NCBI GenBank assembly: GCA_009829735.1
Contig: CM020618.1
Span: 9,019,119 to 9,083,118, forward strand
DNA length: 64,000 nt
Direction of reading: 5' to 3'
From: Pyropia yezoensis
Taxonomy: Eukaryota > Rhodophyta > Bangiophyceae > Bangiales > Bangiaceae
Shown: positions 61,420-64,000 of the stretch, in pieces
Layout of the letters: every line of letters starts with the position of its first letter
How positions within the stretch are numbered: position 1 is the stretch's first letter
The notes under the pieces: generated by a model
What the model was told of the DNA's origin: nothing
Databases searched by the model: none
The model's input: only the letters and a program-made list of their open reading frames with translations
Position numbers and translations under genes: made by a program

Positions 61420-61953
61420 AGCGGTTGCCACCGCCGCGGGTGCCGCCGCGGGCGCGCCCCCCACCGGCCGCTGTTGCAACGCCCGCTCGCCCCCCCGCCC
61501 GCGCTGCCGTTGCGTGGTGGCCGCCCGGGCTGGGGACCCGGCCGCGCGCTCGCCCGGGCCCACACTGTAAATTTTCATGCCCGCGATCCCGCGCCCCGCG
61601 CCGCTCCCCGCCCGCGTGTGTCCCCCCTGGCCGCCACGCCAGTCACGCCGCCGGGGGGGTTGCCCGCATTCAAACTTTCAAGGCCGCGGGCCCCCCCCCC
61701 CCCCCCCCGCCACGCGCGCGCGCGCGCTCGCGCACGCGGCCGCCTTGGTGGCGGCCGACGCTCTTTCCCACTCCCACCCCCCCCCCTCCACAAACCCCCT
61801 CCCTCGCCTCTCCTCCCCCCCCCCCCCCTCCTAGGGCCCCCACCCAAACCCCCGTGCCGCCGACGCACCGGCGGCGCCCCTCGGCGGGGCCCGCCGCCAC
61901 CCCGCCGGCCGCTGCCACTGGCGCGACCGCCGCCTTCCCCCCCCCCCCACCTA
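61420..61953. other. Intergenic low-complexity, C-rich
   Basis: Follows the ARP4 stop. It contains C tracts (for example 61690-61709 and 61819-61831) and CG-dinucleotide alternation (61710-61740). No gene is supported. Confidence 0.5.
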
Positions 61954-63053
61954 CTACCTCCGCCCCCGTCCCGCTCCGCCGACGCGGGCGGTGCCGCCCC
62001 CAGGCCCTGCCCCCTTCTCCCCCCCACCCCCCGCCCCCTTCCCCCCCCACCCCCCGCCCCCTTCCCCCCCCCACCTCCCGCCTCCTTCTGCCCCCCTCCC
62101 CCCCCACCTCCCGCCTCCTTCTGCCCCCCTCCCCCCCCCCCCCCGCCCTCGCCCCCCTTCCCCCCGCCGCCACCCCCTGGCCCCGCGGCGGCGGCGGTGG
62201 CCGCATTGGCCCCCGCACCCCCCCTCCATCCCCCCTGTCTCCCCCCCCCCCCCCCCCCCCTCCCCCTTCCACCGGGGGCGCCATGGCCCCTGCCCCCCCG
62301 CGACCGTCACCAAGCGGCTGCAGTTTAGCCCGCCGACGCCCGCGAGCGGCGGGGGCGGCTCCCCCCCCCCCACCCCCCCACCCCCCCCCCCCCCCCGCCC
62401 CCCCCCTCGCCCCCCACCCGACGGCGGGCGCGAGGCGCCGCTGCCGCCGCCGTTGGGCACCCCCGTCGGCACCCGCACGGCGACGCCCTCCACCTCCACG
62501 CTGTCGTCGACCACCCCGCGGGGGGGCGCGCCGTCCACGGGCGGGGGGGGGGCCCCGGCGCCGCGGGCGCTGCCGGCGCCACCTCGGCCGCCACGGACGC
62601 GGTGGACCCGCCTCCCGCCGCCCCCCCCCCTGCGACGGTGCCCCCCCCCACCGCCGCCCCCCCTCCCCCACCCGCTGCAGCCGCCGCTGTGGCGGCCGTC
62701 CCCCCCCCTCCTCCCCCCCGCCGCCGGCGCCACTGCCCATCCCCACCCCGGCCCACCGGCGCGGCAGCGACCGGCGCCCCCCCCCCGCCCCACCCCACGC
62801 GCCGGCCGCCTCCCCTGACCGGTGGCGCCCCCCCCCCCTGGCGCGGGGGGGCGCCCCCCCCCGCGCGCCGCCGCCGCGACGGCGGCGGCCCGCCCGCCGC
62901 TGCCGCTGCCGCGCCTGCCGCCGCTGCCGCCGCCCCGACGGCGCGGCCGCGGCCGCCGCTGCGGCCCGTCGCGGGCGCGCCGGGCGGCCGGGGGGGTGGG
63001 GGGGGGGGAGACGGCCGCCAGTGGCGGTGGGGGCGGGAGCGGCGGCGACGGCA

Positions 63054-63094
<41 letters not shown>

Positions 63095-63823
63095 AGCAGC
63101 GGCGGCGGCGGCGGCGCGCAAGGCGGGGGGCCCGCGGCGGCCAAGGCGGTGGGGGGCGGCGCGCCGCGACCGGCGGCGGCGACGGTGGCCGCGCGGCCGC
63201 CAGCGGCGGCGGCGGCGGCCACGGGGCGACCGCCGCCGCCGCCGCCGCCGCCGCCGCTACGAGACGCCCCAGCGGCCACCCGCGCCGCGGCGGCTGCCAG
63301 GCGAGCGGCGGCCGCAGCGGCGGCGGCGACGGGCGGTGGGCGCCCGCGGCCCGACGCGGGCGCGTCGCCGGCGGCGGGTGCCGCGGCTGGCGGCGGTGGC
63401 CCCACCCGCCGGCCGCCGCCGCCGGCGGCGGGTGCCGCGGCTGGCGGCGGTGGCCCCACTCGCCGGCCGCCGCCGCCGGCTGCCGCCGCCGGGGGGCGGC
63501 CGCGCCCGAGTGGCCGCCACGCGCCCGCGGCCGCCACGGCGTCAACGGGGCGCGCCGCGGCGGCGGCGGCGACGGCGGCGGCGGCGACGGCGACGGCGGC
63601 AGCGGGGCGGCCGCGGCGGGGACCCCCGTTGGCCTCGTCCTCGGCCGCCGCCGCCGCTGCCGCTGCGCCCGCGGCGCCGGCCGCCGCCGCCCGGCGGGCC
63701 GCCGCGACCGCCGCCGCCCGGCGGGCCGCCGCGACCGCCGCGGCCGCCCGGCGAGCGTCGGCGGCCGCAGCGGCGGCGGCAGTGGCGCCCACACGGCCAC
63801 GGCCAGCGGCCGGGGTGCCGTGC

Positions 63824-63854
<31 letters not shown>

Positions 63855-63999
63855 TCGGCGGCGGCGTGCGGCGGGCGGCGGCGACAGCGGTGGCGGCCGC
63901 CGTCGGCCCCGTCGCCCAGCCGCCACCGCCAGCTCCCGCCAGCGCGGGTGGCGGGGCGGCGGCGGCGGCGGTCGCGCCCTCCCCCCCCCGCGCCGCCAT
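61954..63999 (-). CDS. Ala/Gly-rich protein with AT-hook-like motifs (hypothetical)
   Basis: The open frame starts at an ATG three bases from the right edge (63999). The first 250 residues are Ala-rich with three RGRP cores of AT-hook type: PRRGRP (127-132), LGRGRPP (164-170) and SGRGRPPP (216-223). Regular ARRAAA blocks at 80-110 resemble histone H1-tail or linker-like basic helices. A perfect 18-residue tandem repeat (GGGGRRVGPPPPAAAPAA) occurs at 175-210. Beyond about residue 280 the frame is Gly/Arg low complexity and probably noncoding; 62030-62400 contains long C-rich arrays on +. It could be a nuclear AT-hook protein, but composition alone can create RGRP in such DNA. Confidence 0.3.
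62030..62160. repeat. C-rich short tandem repeats (about 20- and 45-base words)
   Basis: Words such as CCCCCTTCCCCCCCCACCCC and CCTCCCGCCTCCTTCTGCCC recur back to back, the second with a spacing of about 45 bases. It lies opposite the 3' half of the minus-strand Ala/Gly-rich frame. Confidence 0.7.
63371..63480. repeat. 54-bp tandem duplication in the Ala-rich frame
   Basis: Two adjacent near-identical 54-base copies (one C/T difference in CCCACC/TCGCC). The period is a multiple of three and preserves the minus-strand frame, giving the duplicated 18-residue unit. A length in phase is mild support for coding. Confidence 0.8.
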
Positions 64000-64000
64000 C

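Noticed and set aside
61954-63121. C-terminal two thirds of the Ala/Gly-rich frame as real protein
   Set aside because: It is purely Gly/Arg from C-rich tandem words on the other strand, and equal-length frames exist in all phases.
1-64000. Retrovirus-like, LTR or other capsid-bearing elements
   Set aside because: No reverse transcriptase, integrase, capsid or protease motifs and no paired long terminal repeats were seen in any frame.

Overview
This window is very GC-rich nuclear DNA from a eukaryote. It is dominated by CCG/GGC low-complexity sequence, pure G or C tracts of up to 34 bases, and minisatellites. The gene content is eukaryotic: an actin-related protein with introns, a dynein light chain, gelsolin, a SMPD4-like protein, a PRCC-like protein, an F-box protein, a PIF/Harbinger transposon, and three proteins with plastid-targeting-like N-termini (a P450, a parvulin-rhodanese and a GNAT). 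A photosynthetic alga fits best. Extreme GC with compact, intron-poor genes suggests a bangiophycean red alga of the Porphyra/Pyropia kind, but this is inference and other GC-rich algae cannot be excluded.

Layout. 0-2 kb: a PHO80/U-type cyclin fragment (+) and the tail of a second copy at the window edge. 3.6-5.6 kb: cytochrome P450 (+). 6.9-7.9 kb: plastid-type parvulin-rhodanese (-). 8.8 kb: a strong DNA hairpin. 10.2-17 kb: a PIF/Harbinger element with transposase (+), an internal minisatellite and a convergent Myb/SANT-NAM protein (-). 18.8-19.5 kb: the 3' part of a pogo/Tigger-like transposase (-). 21.5-22.3 kb: GNAT acetyltransferase (-). 25.4-26.1 kb: dynein light chain LC8 (+), convergent with an Ala/Pro-rich unknown (26.7-27.7 kb, -). 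28.4-37.6 kb: an unusual block in which two proteins with zipperless bZIP-like basic motifs flank a 38-bp minisatellite and a Trp-anchored 20-residue repeat protein. 38.6-42.9 kb: SMPD4-like (+). 44.2-45.5 kb: three-domain gelsolin/severin (+). 46.4-47.7 kb: PRCC-like (-). 48.6-49.5 kb: F-box protein (-). 50.1-51.3 kb: an orphan SNF2 helicase C-terminal lobe (+). 52.5-53.5 kb: LPMO-like chitin/cellulose-active protein (-). 53.9-57.3 kb: a PD-(D/E)XK nuclease ORF and a P-loop NTPase ORF of Crinkler/RHS type (-). 58.5-61.4 kb: ARP4/BAF53 (+) with four exons. 62-64 kb: an Ala-rich AT-hook-like ORF (-) running off its window-edge start.

Two themes run through the window. First, several well-conserved host genes (LC8, gelsolin, ARP4, SMPD4-like, PRCC-like, LPMO-like) are each interrupted by one or a few single-base changes, often at homopolymers. 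Either the assembly has many small errors or these genes are decaying. Second, tandem repeats of many periods (20-residue, 38, 54, about 61, about 92 and 352 bp) lie in or beside coding sequence. I saw no operon-like cooperation. The only tightly linked pair is the NTPase and nuclease ORFs, whose stop and start codons overlap.
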